A DNA stretch of 64,000 nt from Oceanirhabdus seepicola. GTDB lineage: Bacteria; Bacillota; Clostridia; Clostridiales; Clostridiaceae. This document shows, piece after piece, positions 52,372-60,654 of this stretch (positions are counted from its first letter, which is position 1; the number at the start of each line of letters is the position of its first letter). Under the pieces are notes generated by a model. The model ran no database searches, was not told the DNA's origin, and was given only the letters and a program-made list of their open reading frames with translations. The stretch is from NCBI RefSeq assembly GCF_023684385.1, contig NZ_JAGSOJ010000002.1, forward strand, positions 1,240,001-1,304,000, written 5' to 3'. Made by a program: the position numbers and the translations under genes.

Positions 52372-55266
52372 ATGGTGACTGTAAATCTGGAGTCGGAATT
52401 ATTAAATAGAAAAGAAATCAAACAAAAAAAAAAAATTTCAAGGGACACAGTGTTAATCATTATTATGTGCTTGATATTTGGGGCAATAATTGGTAAGTTG
52501 ATAAACTTACAAGTAGTAAATGTTAATATGTATAGAGAATATGCAAGTAGTGGTAGTCATAAAATGGTATCTTATTCTGCTCCAAGAGGGGAAATTTACG
52601 ATAGAAATGGAGAAGTGTTGGCTACTAATAAATTAGGATTCACATTAATTTTTACAGAGACAAAGGAAAGTAAGGATAAATTTTTTCAGACAATGGATGA
52701 GGTCTTTGAGATTTTAGATAAAAGTGGAGAGGATATTACAGATGGATTCCCTTTAAAAGTTGATCCAGTAAGGTTTGAATTTGGGGTTACAGATAAGTGG
52801 AAAGAACAGGTGGAGAGGCTATTTAAAAATGATAGAGGGTTTAATTATGAAGTTCTATATAAAGATTTTAGTGGGAAGAAACTAGCTGATTTAAATGAAA
52901 GTGAGATTGGTTATATAGATGAAAAATTGAAAGATATGACGCCTGAGTATATATATAGGAGTCTTATAAAGAAGTATGAATTATTCAATATAATCAAGGA
53001 TGACTATTCAGATAAAGAGTGGGAAAGTCTTTTGAATGATAAAGATAAGCTTGTAGATGAACTTATAAATAAAGTAGATAGCAATGTAATAAGAAAATAT
53101 ATGATAGTTAAAGATACCATGAAAATGCAAAGTTTTAATGGGCATAGACCTAGTGTAATTGCAAAAGATCTAAAGAGTGAAACATCATATATATTTGAAC
53201 AAATCCAATCGGAATTACCTGGAATTTCAATTCAGAAACAACCTATAAGATATTATCCTTATAATGAAGTTGCTTCAAATGTTATGGGGTATGTTGGAAA
53301 AATTGGGGAGCAGAACAAAGAGAAGTATGAAGAGCGAGGGTATGTTATTCATGATGATTATATAGGAATAACTGGATTGGAAAGCAAATTTGAAAATGTT
53401 TTGAAAGGAATTAGAGGGGAAGAGAGTATTAAGGTGAATTTGGATGGAAGAAAGGTGAAAACCTTAGGAGAAAGACCAGCAACTCCAGGAAATTCAATTA
53501 AACTTACAATTGATTATAAACTGCAGATGGCAGCAGAGAGAGCATTAGATGAGACAATGGAATATATGAGAGAACTTGGTAAATATAAATCAGATAAAAA
53601 AACCATAGATGATGTTGATAAGTCTAATGCAACAAGAGGTGCAGCTGTAGTGATAAATGTAAATACTGGTGAAGTACTTGCACTTGCAAGTAGACCAGGG
53701 ATTGATCTTAACCTCCATACTGTTCCAGGTAGACTTGATAATGCAACTTATAAAGAAATATTTATGCCGGATATTGAAAAATTTGGTCTTGAGTACATAT
53801 ATAAACACGAGCTTTATAAGCTGGATGAAATCAATGGTAAAAGACTTAAAGATAAAGCTATGTGGGAAAAAATTAAGATGTTAATGGATGAGATGTATCC
53901 AAAGGATAAGAATGGATATAGAACTGATAAATATGGTACTAGACCAAAACCCGCTTATAATTATGCAACTCAATCACTTATACCTCCAGGATCCACTTTT
54001 AAGGTGTTGTCAGCTGTTGCAGGGTTAGAAGAGGGGGTTATAACTCCAGAAACAAAAATATATGATGCAGGACCATATAAAAAGAGATATAAAAATTTTA
54101 ATGGTGCAAGTTGGATGTATAATGTGTATAGAGGTAGTCATGGGAATCAAAATATTGTTGAAGCTATTAGAGATTCAAATAACTACTATTTCTTTGAGGT
54201 TGCAGACCGTCTATTTGAAAAAAAAGGCGTAGGAACAAAGGAAAGCTTAGATATATTAGCAGAATATGCTTGGAAATTTGGATTAGGTGCTAATATGGAA
54301 GATCAGAATCCTAATATTGAAACTGGAATTGAGATAGAGGAAAGATTTGGTCCAGTTTATTATTATGATTTTGGTAAAAGAATAAACAGTGTATCATACA
54401 CTCAAACCTTATATGAACACCTCTTAAAAGGAGAAGCATCCATATGGGTAGGGGAATATAAACCGATTGATATAATACCTGATAATGATAAGGACAGTGA
54501 AGAGGTATTTATAATAAAGAAGGATTTAACTAGTAGTATAAAAGAACAGATGACTAGTGAGGATAAGATTGATACCACAGATATAGATATAAAAGTTAGA
54601 GAACTTATTGAAAAAAAACGAGAATATGGGGAGCTATATAGCGAAAAAGATATTAAAGGGATTATAAAAACCATTACAGCATCATTATATGATGCTAGAT
54701 CAGAAAATAAAAGTGGAGTAAATCTCTATAATGCTGCAATTGGACAAGGGAAGAATCAATTCACTCCACTTCAGCTTGCTAACTATATAGCTAGCCTTGT
54801 TAATGGTGGATATAGGCGAGAATTATATCTTGTAAAAGAAATAATGGATGCAGATGGTAAGAGGATTGAAGATTGTTCTAAAGATAAAAGGATTATTAAT
54901 GAAACAGGAGTTAGTCAAGAGACTGTTGATACTGTAAAAGAAGGAATGCTTCAGGTTACAAGCAATATAAATGGTACTGCATATTCTACTTTTAAAGATT
55001 TTCCTATTAAGAATGGAGCAAAAACTGGGTCTGCAACATTCCAAACAAATCAAGAAGAATATGGAAGGACATCATATGCTACATTCATTGGGTTTGCACC
55101 TTATGAAAATCCAGAAATAGCAGTTAGTGTAGAAATCTTTGATGGTGGACATGGAGGATATAGTGCTAAGGTTGCAAAGGCAATCTACGAAGAATATTTT
55201 AAAGAGGAAATTTTGAAAATAAATCCTGAGTATGAATTTATGCTTAAAGAACAGGAAGAAGAATAA
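52372..55266 (+). CDS. Penicillin-binding protein 2, tandem copy 2
   Basis: The 964-residue product aligns over its whole length with the first PBP2, including the clostridial insertion. All catalytic motifs are intact: STFK (in PPGSTFK), SNN (in RDSNNYYF) and KTG (in GAKTGSAT). Differences are scattered and conservative, so both genes appear to be under selection. It may serve a different growth phase or have different beta-lactam affinity. The ATG at 52372 lies 5 nt after AAGGGG; a GTG three bases later is also possible. The 400-nt spacer suggests its own promoter. A terminator follows. Confidence 0.92.
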   Translation: MVTVNLESELLNRKEIKQKKKISRDTVLIIIMCLIFGAIIGKLINLQVVNVNMYREYASSGSHKMVSYSAPRGEIYDRNGEVLATNKLGFTLIFTETKESKDKFFQTMDEVFEILDKSGEDITDGFPLKVDPVRFEFGVTDKWKEQVERLFKNDRGFNYEVLYKDFSGKKLADLNESEIGYIDEKLKDMTPEYIYRSLIKKYELFNIIKDDYSDKEWESLLNDKDKLVDELINKVDSNVIRKYMIVKDTMKMQSFNGHRPSVIAKDLKSETSYIFEQIQSELPGISIQKQPIRYYPYNEVASNVMGYVGKIGEQNKEKYEERGYVIHDDYIGITGLESKFENVLKGIRGEESIKVNLDGRKVKTLGERPATPGNSIKLTIDYKLQMAAERALDETMEYMRELGKYKSDKKTIDDVDKSNATRGAAVVINVNTGEVLALASRPGIDLNLHTVPGRLDNATYKEIFMPDIEKFGLEYIYKHELYKLDEINGKRLKDKAMWEKIKMLMDEMYPKDKNGYRTDKYGTRPKPAYNYATQSLIPPGSTFKVLSAVAGLEEGVITPETKIYDAGPYKKRYKNFNGASWMYNVYRGSHGNQNIVEAIRDSNNYYFFEVADRLFEKKGVGTKESLDILAEYAWKFGLGANMEDQNPNIETGIEIEERFGPVYYYDFGKRINSVSYTQTLYEHLLKGEASIWVGEYKPIDIIPDNDKDSEEVFIIKKDLTSSIKEQMTSEDKIDTTDIDIKVRELIEKKREYGELYSEKDIKGIIKTITASLYDARSENKSGVNLYNAAIGQGKNQFTPLQLANYIASLVNGGYRRELYLVKEIMDADGKRIEDCSKDKRIINETGVSQETVDTVKEGMLQVTSNINGTAYSTFKDFPIKNGAKTGSATFQTNQEEYGRTSYATFIGFAPYENPEIAVSVEIFDGGHGGYSAKVAKAIYEEYFKEEILKINPEYEFMLKEQEEE

Positions 55267-55277
55267 AACATAGTTGA

Positions 55278-55330
55278 GAGTGTAGAGTTGAGAATCTATT
55301 GTTTAACGTTCTTAACTCTACATTTCTTTT
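55278..55330 (+). terminator. Terminator of the second PBP2 gene, derived from the repeat at 22466
   Basis: A 14-bp stem (55281-55294 with 55309-55322, one G-U) is followed by TTTCTTTT. Its left arm, GTGTAGAGTTGAGAA, is identical to bases 22481-22495 in the quasi-palindromic element. The rest of the gap to 55545 shows no gene. Confidence 0.75.
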
Positions 55331-55544
55331 AAGGGTTTTGTATTAAAGAAATTTTAGAACTCTTAGCTACTTTTGTCATTTAAGCTTATGTTCTAATGAA
55401 TTGTAGCTTTTAATTAAAATAAATGTAAAATAAAATAGGCAAAAAAAGTGGAAACGAGAAGGACTTTATTGAGTTGTGTTGAATATTTAAGAAAAGAGGG
55501 ATTAACAGCTTTTAAAATGTAACAGCAGAAGGGTAGATAAGATT

Positions 55545-56177
55545 ATGAAACCAAAAGGGATAACAATCAAAGGATATAGTGAAGGACTTAATATTGTAAT
55601 CAATCTTGATGCATTTGAAGATGATAGGCACATGTTACATATGTTTAAAGGGAAATTAAAGTCCTCAAAGAAGTTTTATAAAAATTCGTCTTTGATTCTT
55701 ACAACTCAATTAAGTGAGCTAAGTGATAAAGCAATTAATGAGATAAAGGCTTTCTTGTACAATGAATTGGAAGTAAAAGAATGTACCTTTAAGGAGTTTA
55801 AAGAAGTTAACAAAAAGAGTTTTAGTGGAATCTATGAGGGTAGGACAAAGTTTATTAGAAAAAGCGTAAGAAGTGGACAAGTAATAAATTATAATGGGAA
55901 TGTAGTTATCATAGGAGATGTGAATCCAGGCGCAGAAGTGACAGCACAGGGGAATATCATTGTAATGGGCTCACTTAAAGGTGTGGTACATGCTGGATGT
56001 AATGGTAATAATTCTGCGATTATTGCTGCGCTTAATATGCAACCAACACTGGTTAGAATTGGAGAGTACATATCACGTTCGGCAGAAGAAGAATTTAAAC
56101 CAAGCTATCCAGAGGTTGTAAAAATAAAAAATGGAGAGATAATAATAGAACCATATTTACCAAATAAATTTTTATAG
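55545..56177 (+). CDS. minC: Septum site-determining protein MinC
   Basis: A 210-residue inhibitor of FtsZ assembly. Residues 1-95 form the N-terminal FtsZ-inhibiting domain and residues 105-205 the C-terminal beta-helix that dimerises and binds MinD. The latter shows the RSGQVINYNGNVVIIGDVNPGAEV signature (first part at about residue 107) and GSLKGVVHAGCNGN. With MinD and MinE it keeps the division ring at mid-cell. AGAAGGG precedes the ATG, and minD follows 14 nt later. Confidence 0.95.
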   Translation: MKPKGITIKGYSEGLNIVINLDAFEDDRHMLHMFKGKLKSSKKFYKNSSLILTTQLSELSDKAINEIKAFLYNELEVKECTFKEFKEVNKKSFSGIYEGRTKFIRKSVRSGQVINYNGNVVIIGDVNPGAEVTAQGNIIVMGSLKGVVHAGCNGNNSAIIAALNMQPTLVRIGEYISRSAEEEFKPSYPEVVKIKNGEIIIEPYLPNKFL

Positions 56178-56191
56178 ATGGAGGGAGCAGA

Positions 56192-56989
56192 ATGGGAGAA
56201 GCTATCGTTATAACATCAGGCAAAGGTGGAGTTGGAAAAACTACTACAACTGCTAATATTGGGACAGCACTTGCATCATTAGGAAAAAAGGTTGTTGTTA
56301 TAGATGGTGATACGGGATTAAGAAACCTTGATGTTTTGATGGGTTTAGAAAATAGGGTTGTTTATACAGTTGTTGATGTCATAGAAGAAAAATGTAAATT
56401 AAAGCAGGCACTTATAAAAGATAAAAGATTCGAAGGTCTGTTTCTATTACCTACTGCACAAACTAGGGATAAAACTGATATAAGTAGAGATGCTATGTTA
56501 GAACTTACTAATACAATAAAAGAAGAATTTGATTATGTATTGATAGATTGTCCAGCGGGAATAGAGCAAGGATTTGAGAATGCTGTTGCTGGAGCTGATA
56601 GAGCTCTTGTAGTAGTTAATCCTGAGATAACATCTGTTAGAGATGCAGATAGAGTTATTGGTAAACTAGATTCAAAGGGATTTGAAAATCACAAACTTAT
56701 TGTAAATAGAATGAACTATGAGATGACTCAAAAAGGTCAAATGCTTGGAGTAGATGATATAATCAATTGCCTTGCTATTAAACTTATAGGGGTTGTTCCT
56801 GAAGATAAGAGTGTAACTATTGCTACAAATAAGGGTGAGCCTATTGCACTAGATAATGAGGCAATGGCAGGACAGGCTTTTGTAAATATTGCTAAGAGAA
56901 TAACTGGAGAAGAGATACCTCTACTTGACTTATCAGGTGCTGGTACTGGGTTTATGTCGACTCTTAAGAAGTTATTTAAAGTGAAGTAG
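56192..56989 (+). CDS. minD: Septum site-determining ATPase MinD
   Basis: A 265-residue deviant Walker A ATPase. The KGGVGKTTTTAN motif lies at residues 10-21, followed by DGDTGLRNLDVLMGLENR, DCPAGIEQGFENA, and a C-terminal amphipathic membrane-targeting helix (FMSTLKKLFKVK). It binds the membrane in the ATP state and recruits MinC; MinE triggers its release. GGAGG precedes the ATG. It is the second gene of the minCDE operon. Confidence 0.97.
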   Translation: MGEAIVITSGKGGVGKTTTTANIGTALASLGKKVVVIDGDTGLRNLDVLMGLENRVVYTVVDVIEEKCKLKQALIKDKRFEGLFLLPTAQTRDKTDISRDAMLELTNTIKEEFDYVLIDCPAGIEQGFENAVAGADRALVVVNPEITSVRDADRVIGKLDSKGFENHKLIVNRMNYEMTQKGQMLGVDDIINCLAIKLIGVVPEDKSVTIATNKGEPIALDNEAMAGQAFVNIAKRITGEEIPLLDLSGAGTGFMSTLKKLFKVK

Positions 56990-57000
56990 GAGGGTTTAAA

Positions 57001-57264
57001 ATGGATTTGTTGAAGCAATTATTTTCTAGTAAAACATCAGCTAAGGACATGGCATCTGATAGATTGAAACTTATCCTTATTCATGATAGAGCAAATTTAT
57101 CACCGGATTTACTTGAGAATATTAAGACGGATATATTGAAATGCATCTCAAAATATGTTGAGATTGATGATGGGGAAGTAGATGTAAAAATGGCTAACAA
57201 GGATGAGATACCAGATGGGTCACCAGCATTGATTGCTAGTATACCAATAAAAAGAATCAAGTAA
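57001..57264 (+). CDS. minE: Cell division topological specificity factor MinE
   Basis: An 87-residue protein. The N-terminal membrane-targeting and anti-MinCD part lies at residues 1-33 (DRLKLILIHDR is the MinD-binding strand), and the C-terminal topological domain is at 35-87 (CISKYVEIDDGEVDVKM). It stimulates MinD ATPase and drives pole-to-pole oscillation. Clostridia with MinE, rather than DivIVA alone, are expected to oscillate. AGGAGGG precedes the ATG. Confidence 0.95.
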   Translation: MDLLKQLFSSKTSAKDMASDRLKLILIHDRANLSPDLLENIKTDILKCISKYVEIDDGEVDVKMANKDEIPDGSPALIASIPIKRIK

Positions 57265-57265
57265 T

Positions 57266-57332
57266 CAGGCTGTTGAAAAAGCCCAATCTCATCGTCGCTA
57301 AGACTTGCTGTGCTGCTCGAGTACATTAACGA
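57266..57332. other. Locally GC-richer segment after minE
   Basis: About 67 nt downstream of minE have a base composition unlike the flanks and contain no reading frame in context. A short hairpin (GGCT-GTTGAAAA-AGCC) opens it. It may be a repeat or an insertion-sequence remnant. It is not a good terminator because no T tract follows. Confidence 0.35.
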
Positions 57333-57378
57333 ATGATGTTTAATAAAATTGAAGTGAAGAAGGTTTTAAGGAGTTATG

Positions 57379-57495
57379 ATGAAAATTTGTAACTTCTTTT
57401 TGATTGTACTTGTTTATGAGGTTATTGAAATTGATGAAATCAGCCATATAGTGTCAATAATACATAACGAGAATGGAATATGTGGTACAAATTAA
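57379..57495 (+). CDS. Possible 38-aa small protein between minE and rodA
   Basis: A short frame has AAGGAG 5 nt before an ATG and encodes a peptide with a hydrophobic start (about residues 5-15), then an acidic part and a C-terminal C-G-T-N. No family is recognised. The ribosome site is the only positive evidence, so chance is possible. It lies in a gap of about 320 nt between minE and rodA. Confidence 0.3.
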   Translation: MKICNFFLIVLVYEVIEIDEISHIVSIIHNENGICGTN

Positions 57496-57537
57496 TAATA
57501 TTTTTACAAAATTTGAATTATGATTGTGAAATATGTA

Positions 57538-57546
57538 TGATATAAT
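57538..57546 (+). promoter_or_regulatory. Extended -10 promoter of rodA
   Basis: TGATATAAT, identical to the polA element at 33936-33944, lies 40 nt before the rodA ATG. No good -35 is present. Confidence 0.5.
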
Positions 57547-57585
57547 TTAATAAGAGATTACAGTAGTTAAGAAAGAGGATTGTGT

Positions 57586-58701
57586 ATGTTGCATAAATTA
57601 AACATTAGGATTAATAAAAAACTTTTTAGATATTTAAGCTATGACGTTTTGATAGTGTGCAGTATGTTGGTTCTTTTTGGAGCCATAAATATTTATAGTG
57701 ATACAAAAAGATATGCAGGAATTCAGTATTTCAAGCTTCAGATGTCTTGGTTGGTTATTGGATTGATAGCTGTTGGTTTTATAATTTTGATAGATTATAT
57801 GGTTATAGCAAATTATGCTCCTCTCATTTATTGGTCTAGTATAATATTATTAATAATAAATCAATTTATTGGTGATACAGTTAATGGTGCAACTGGATGG
57901 ATAAGCATAGGTAGTAGAGCAATTCAACCCTCGGAGTTTGCAAAACTTGCGCTCATTATCATGTTGGCAAAGAAGTTAGATGATATGGAAGGAAAGATAA
58001 ATAATCTTAAAAATTTTCTTACCATATGTTTTTATGCATTTATCCCTATGGCTATCATATTAAAACAACCTGATATGGGTATGACTATGGTTTGCTTCTT
58101 TACTGTCCTTGGGATAGTTTTCATTGCTGGATTAGATTTGAGGGTGATAGTTGGGGGACTTACTGGGGTAATTGGCTTGATAGTAGTTATTTGGAATTCT
58201 CCTCTTATGAAGCCCTATTGGAAAGGTAGATTAGTAGCATTTATAAACCCAGAAGCATATTCAAAGGACTATAGCTTCCAGTTGAAACAATCATTAATTG
58301 GGATTGGATCAGGAGGAGCATCGGGGCTAGGTTATGGTAATGGCAGTCAATATATGTTTGTACCAGAATCCCATACAGATTTTATCTTCGCTGTAATAGG
58401 GGAAGAATGGGGGCTCATGGGTGCCATATTTATTCTTTTATTATATGGATACCTAATCGTAAGATTTATACACATTTCAAAAAAATCTAAAGATATATTT
58501 GGAAAGATAATATGTATAGGAATAACAGCATCATTCTTGTTCTCTATATTTCAAAATATGGGTATGACTATTGGGTTAATGCCTATAACAGGTATTACAT
58601 TGCCTTTATTGAGTTATGGAGGAAGTTCGATGTTAACTAATTTTATAGGAATTGGGTTAGTATTGAATATTGGAATGAGAAGAAAGAAAATAAATTTTTA
58701 A
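57586..58701 (+). CDS. rodA: RodA-type SEDS peptidoglycan glycosyltransferase
   Basis: A 371-residue polytopic SEDS protein with about ten helices. Landmarks are GATGWISIGSRAIQPSEFAKL, KQPDMGMT, the VPESHTDFIFAVIGEEWG loop that contains the catalytic region, and the C-terminal PITGITLPLLSYGGSSML. It polymerises glycan strands with a class B PBP. The proximity of mreBCD, two PBP2 genes and minCDE favours RodA over FtsW or SpoVE. The ATG at 57586 is 6 nt after AGAGGA. It has its own promoter and terminator. Confidence 0.93.
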   Translation: MLHKLNIRINKKLFRYLSYDVLIVCSMLVLFGAINIYSDTKRYAGIQYFKLQMSWLVIGLIAVGFIILIDYMVIANYAPLIYWSSIILLIINQFIGDTVNGATGWISIGSRAIQPSEFAKLALIIMLAKKLDDMEGKINNLKNFLTICFYAFIPMAIILKQPDMGMTMVCFFTVLGIVFIAGLDLRVIVGGLTGVIGLIVVIWNSPLMKPYWKGRLVAFINPEAYSKDYSFQLKQSLIGIGSGGASGLGYGNGSQYMFVPESHTDFIFAVIGEEWGLMGAIFILLLYGYLIVRFIHISKKSKDIFGKIICIGITASFLFSIFQNMGMTIGLMPITGITLPLLSYGGSSMLTNFIGIGLVLNIGMRRKKINF

Positions 58702-58715
58702 ATAAATAAACTTAA

Positions 58716-58749
58716 GGCACTTTAAGAAATTCTTAAAGTGTCTTTTTTT
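58716..58749 (+). terminator. Terminator of rodA
   Basis: A 12-bp stem (58716-58727 with 58731-58742, one G-U) with a 3-nt loop runs into seven T. Confidence 0.9.
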
Positions 58750-58846
58750 AACATTTGGTTAAATGTGTGAAACGTGTTTTTGTAATATTTTTTCATTGAT
58801 GAAAATATAAATTAGAATGAATGAAACTATTACAATGGAGGATACT

Positions 58847-59599
58847 ATGGGAAATTATAATGAGTTGTACAAAAATTATTATAAACAGGTTTCGGGTGTA
58901 GAGGAGAGGCGGCAACATGATGTGTATAGGGATAGGGCAGATAGTAAAAATTATCGTAGGAGATATGCAGCGAAGAGAATGAGTTTTGTTGATAAGTTTA
59001 TATATCAGATTATAGTTGTAGTTATAGTTGTAGGTATATACATACTTAGTCCATATTTTGGAGAGAAGGTAAACGCCACAATAAGAGGGAATATGAACAA
59101 ATATTTAGTAACTTGGGATATGAGTGATCAGGTAAAGAACTTTTCATTTAAGGGATTCCAAGAGAGTTGTATTGAGAAAATAGATGGAGTAGTAAATGAT
59201 ATAACTGGTGGTGGAGCATTTTCGCTAATCAAGGAAGAGTTTCTTCTTCCTATAAATGGGAAAGTACTAAATGCTGATAATATGGATAGCGAGAAGGAAT
59301 TGATTATAAGTAGTCAATATAATGGAGTTGTTAAAAGTTCCTATGAGGGAAAGATAAAGAAAATAACAAGTGAGGAAGATGGGAAGATGACAGTTACAAT
59401 AGATCATGGAAGAGGGGTAGAAACGGTTTATGGTAACTTGAGTGGAGTGTATTATAAAGAAAAAGATTTCATAGAGACAGGAGAGGTTATAGGTTCCGCG
59501 GCTATAGATGATAATAAAAAGTTTGCAGTTGTGTTTAAAATACTCTATATGGGGAAAGAAAAAAATCCTGCTAAATATATGACTGTTAATGGAATTTGA
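58847..59599 (+). CDS. spoIVFA: SpoIVFA-like membrane protein with degenerate M23 (LytM) domain
   Basis: A 250-residue bitopic protein. It has a basic cytosolic N-terminus, one membrane helix at about 55-75, and a C-terminal LytM-like fold at 140-245. The canonical zinc residues are not kept: the H-x-x-x-D part is absent and the H-x-H reads Y-G-N-L after DHGRGVETV. It is therefore a non-catalytic M23 protein, as SpoIVFA is. SpoIVFA tethers and inhibits the SpoIVFB protease until a forespore signal arrives. The next gene is a SpoIVFB-type M50 protease. The ATG at 58847 is 5 nt after GGAGG; an earlier ATG at 58817 lacks a site. Confidence 0.82.
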   Translation: MGNYNELYKNYYKQVSGVEERRQHDVYRDRADSKNYRRRYAAKRMSFVDKFIYQIIVVVIVVGIYILSPYFGEKVNATIRGNMNKYLVTWDMSDQVKNFSFKGFQESCIEKIDGVVNDITGGGAFSLIKEEFLLPINGKVLNADNMDSEKELIISSQYNGVVKSSYEGKIKKITSEEDGKMTVTIDHGRGVETVYGNLSGVYYKEKDFIETGEVIGSAAIDDNKKFAVVFKILYMGKEKNPAKYMTVNGI

Positions 59600-59669
59600 A
59601 TATTCATTAAATCTGAAATAATTTAATAATAAATAGATAGAGTAGTTTTAATAATATTGAGGAGGGAGA

Positions 59670-60515
59670 ATGGTAAAGAAATTTTTAGTTGTTGTAGCTT
59701 ATATTCTTTTATTGTTCATCTTAGGGTTTCAAGGAAAGATTTTGATAGCATTTCTCCTAGTGTTCCTCCATGAATTAGTACATTATATAGCAGCAAGGAT
59801 ATTGGGATATGACAAGGGGAAGATAAGTTTTATTTTTATTGGTTTAGTATTAAAAATGGATAGTTTGAATGACGTTACGCCACGTGAAGATATAATAATA
59901 AGTATTGCAGGTCCTCTCTTTAACTTAATGCTTGCTATGGTATCATTATTGCTTTGGAGTGGAAATAAGGGAGTTGAGATTTATAAAACTTTGTATTATA
60001 GCAATTTGACACTTGGGCTTTTTAATCTTATACCAGCTTATCCGTTAGATGGGGGAAGAGTATTGAGAGGGGTATTGGGATGTAAGATGAATTTCAAGAA
60101 AGCTAATAGGATAGCATATACAATTAGCTTAATAATAGGCATAGTGTTTATGCTTTTTTATTTTACAGTTGTTTTTAGTGGAGAGAAGAATATTTCATTT
60201 GGGCTTATAACATTATTTATAATTCTAGCTTCTTATACTGAAATGAAAAAATCAGCATTTTTGATAATGGGGGATATGGTGAGAAAGAAAGTAAGGTTTA
60301 TAAAAAAGAAATATATTGAGGGAAGGACAATATGCATACATGAGAATATAGATTTACTTCATGCAATGGGATATGTGGATAAATATAGATTTAGTACTTT
60401 TTTAGTTCTCAATGATGATATGCAGGTGGTTGATATGTTCTATGAAGATGAACTTATAAAAGGTTTGAAAAATTATGGTAATGTGCCCTTAAGAGAATTT
60501 TTGAAGACTTTATAA
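59670..60515 (+). CDS. spoIVFB: SpoIVFB-like site-2 membrane metalloprotease (M50)
   Basis: A 281-residue intramembrane zinc protease. The first helices hold HELVH (His34, Glu35, His38); the second metal motif is in PAYPLDGGRVLRG. Helices continue to about residue 190. The C-terminal 85 residues form a CBS-like module (GRTICIHENIDLLHAMGYV). SpoIVFB cleaves pro-sigma-K in the mother cell during sporulation. AGGAGGG precedes the ATG. Pairing with the SpoIVFA-like gene 70 nt upstream supports the call. Confidence 0.92.
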   Translation: MVKKFLVVVAYILLLFILGFQGKILIAFLLVFLHELVHYIAARILGYDKGKISFIFIGLVLKMDSLNDVTPREDIIISIAGPLFNLMLAMVSLLLWSGNKGVEIYKTLYYSNLTLGLFNLIPAYPLDGGRVLRGVLGCKMNFKKANRIAYTISLIIGIVFMLFYFTVVFSGEKNISFGLITLFIILASYTEMKKSAFLIMGDMVRKKVRFIKKKYIEGRTICIHENIDLLHAMGYVDKYRFSTFLVLNDDMQVVDMFYEDELIKGLKNYGNVPLREFLKTL

Positions 60516-60654
60516 ATTAGGGTAATTTTGGTTGATAGATAGCTTTGCGTAGATATGAATGAGAGTTTGCAACAGTGAAGAGTATATATACTTTACCTCT
60601 TAATGTGCTTGTGATATTATATTATAATGAATACACACATACAGGAGGATAATA

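Noticed and set aside
57266..57332. Terminator of minCDE
   Set aside because: The 4-bp stem is too weak and lacks a T tract; no good terminator is visible after minE.
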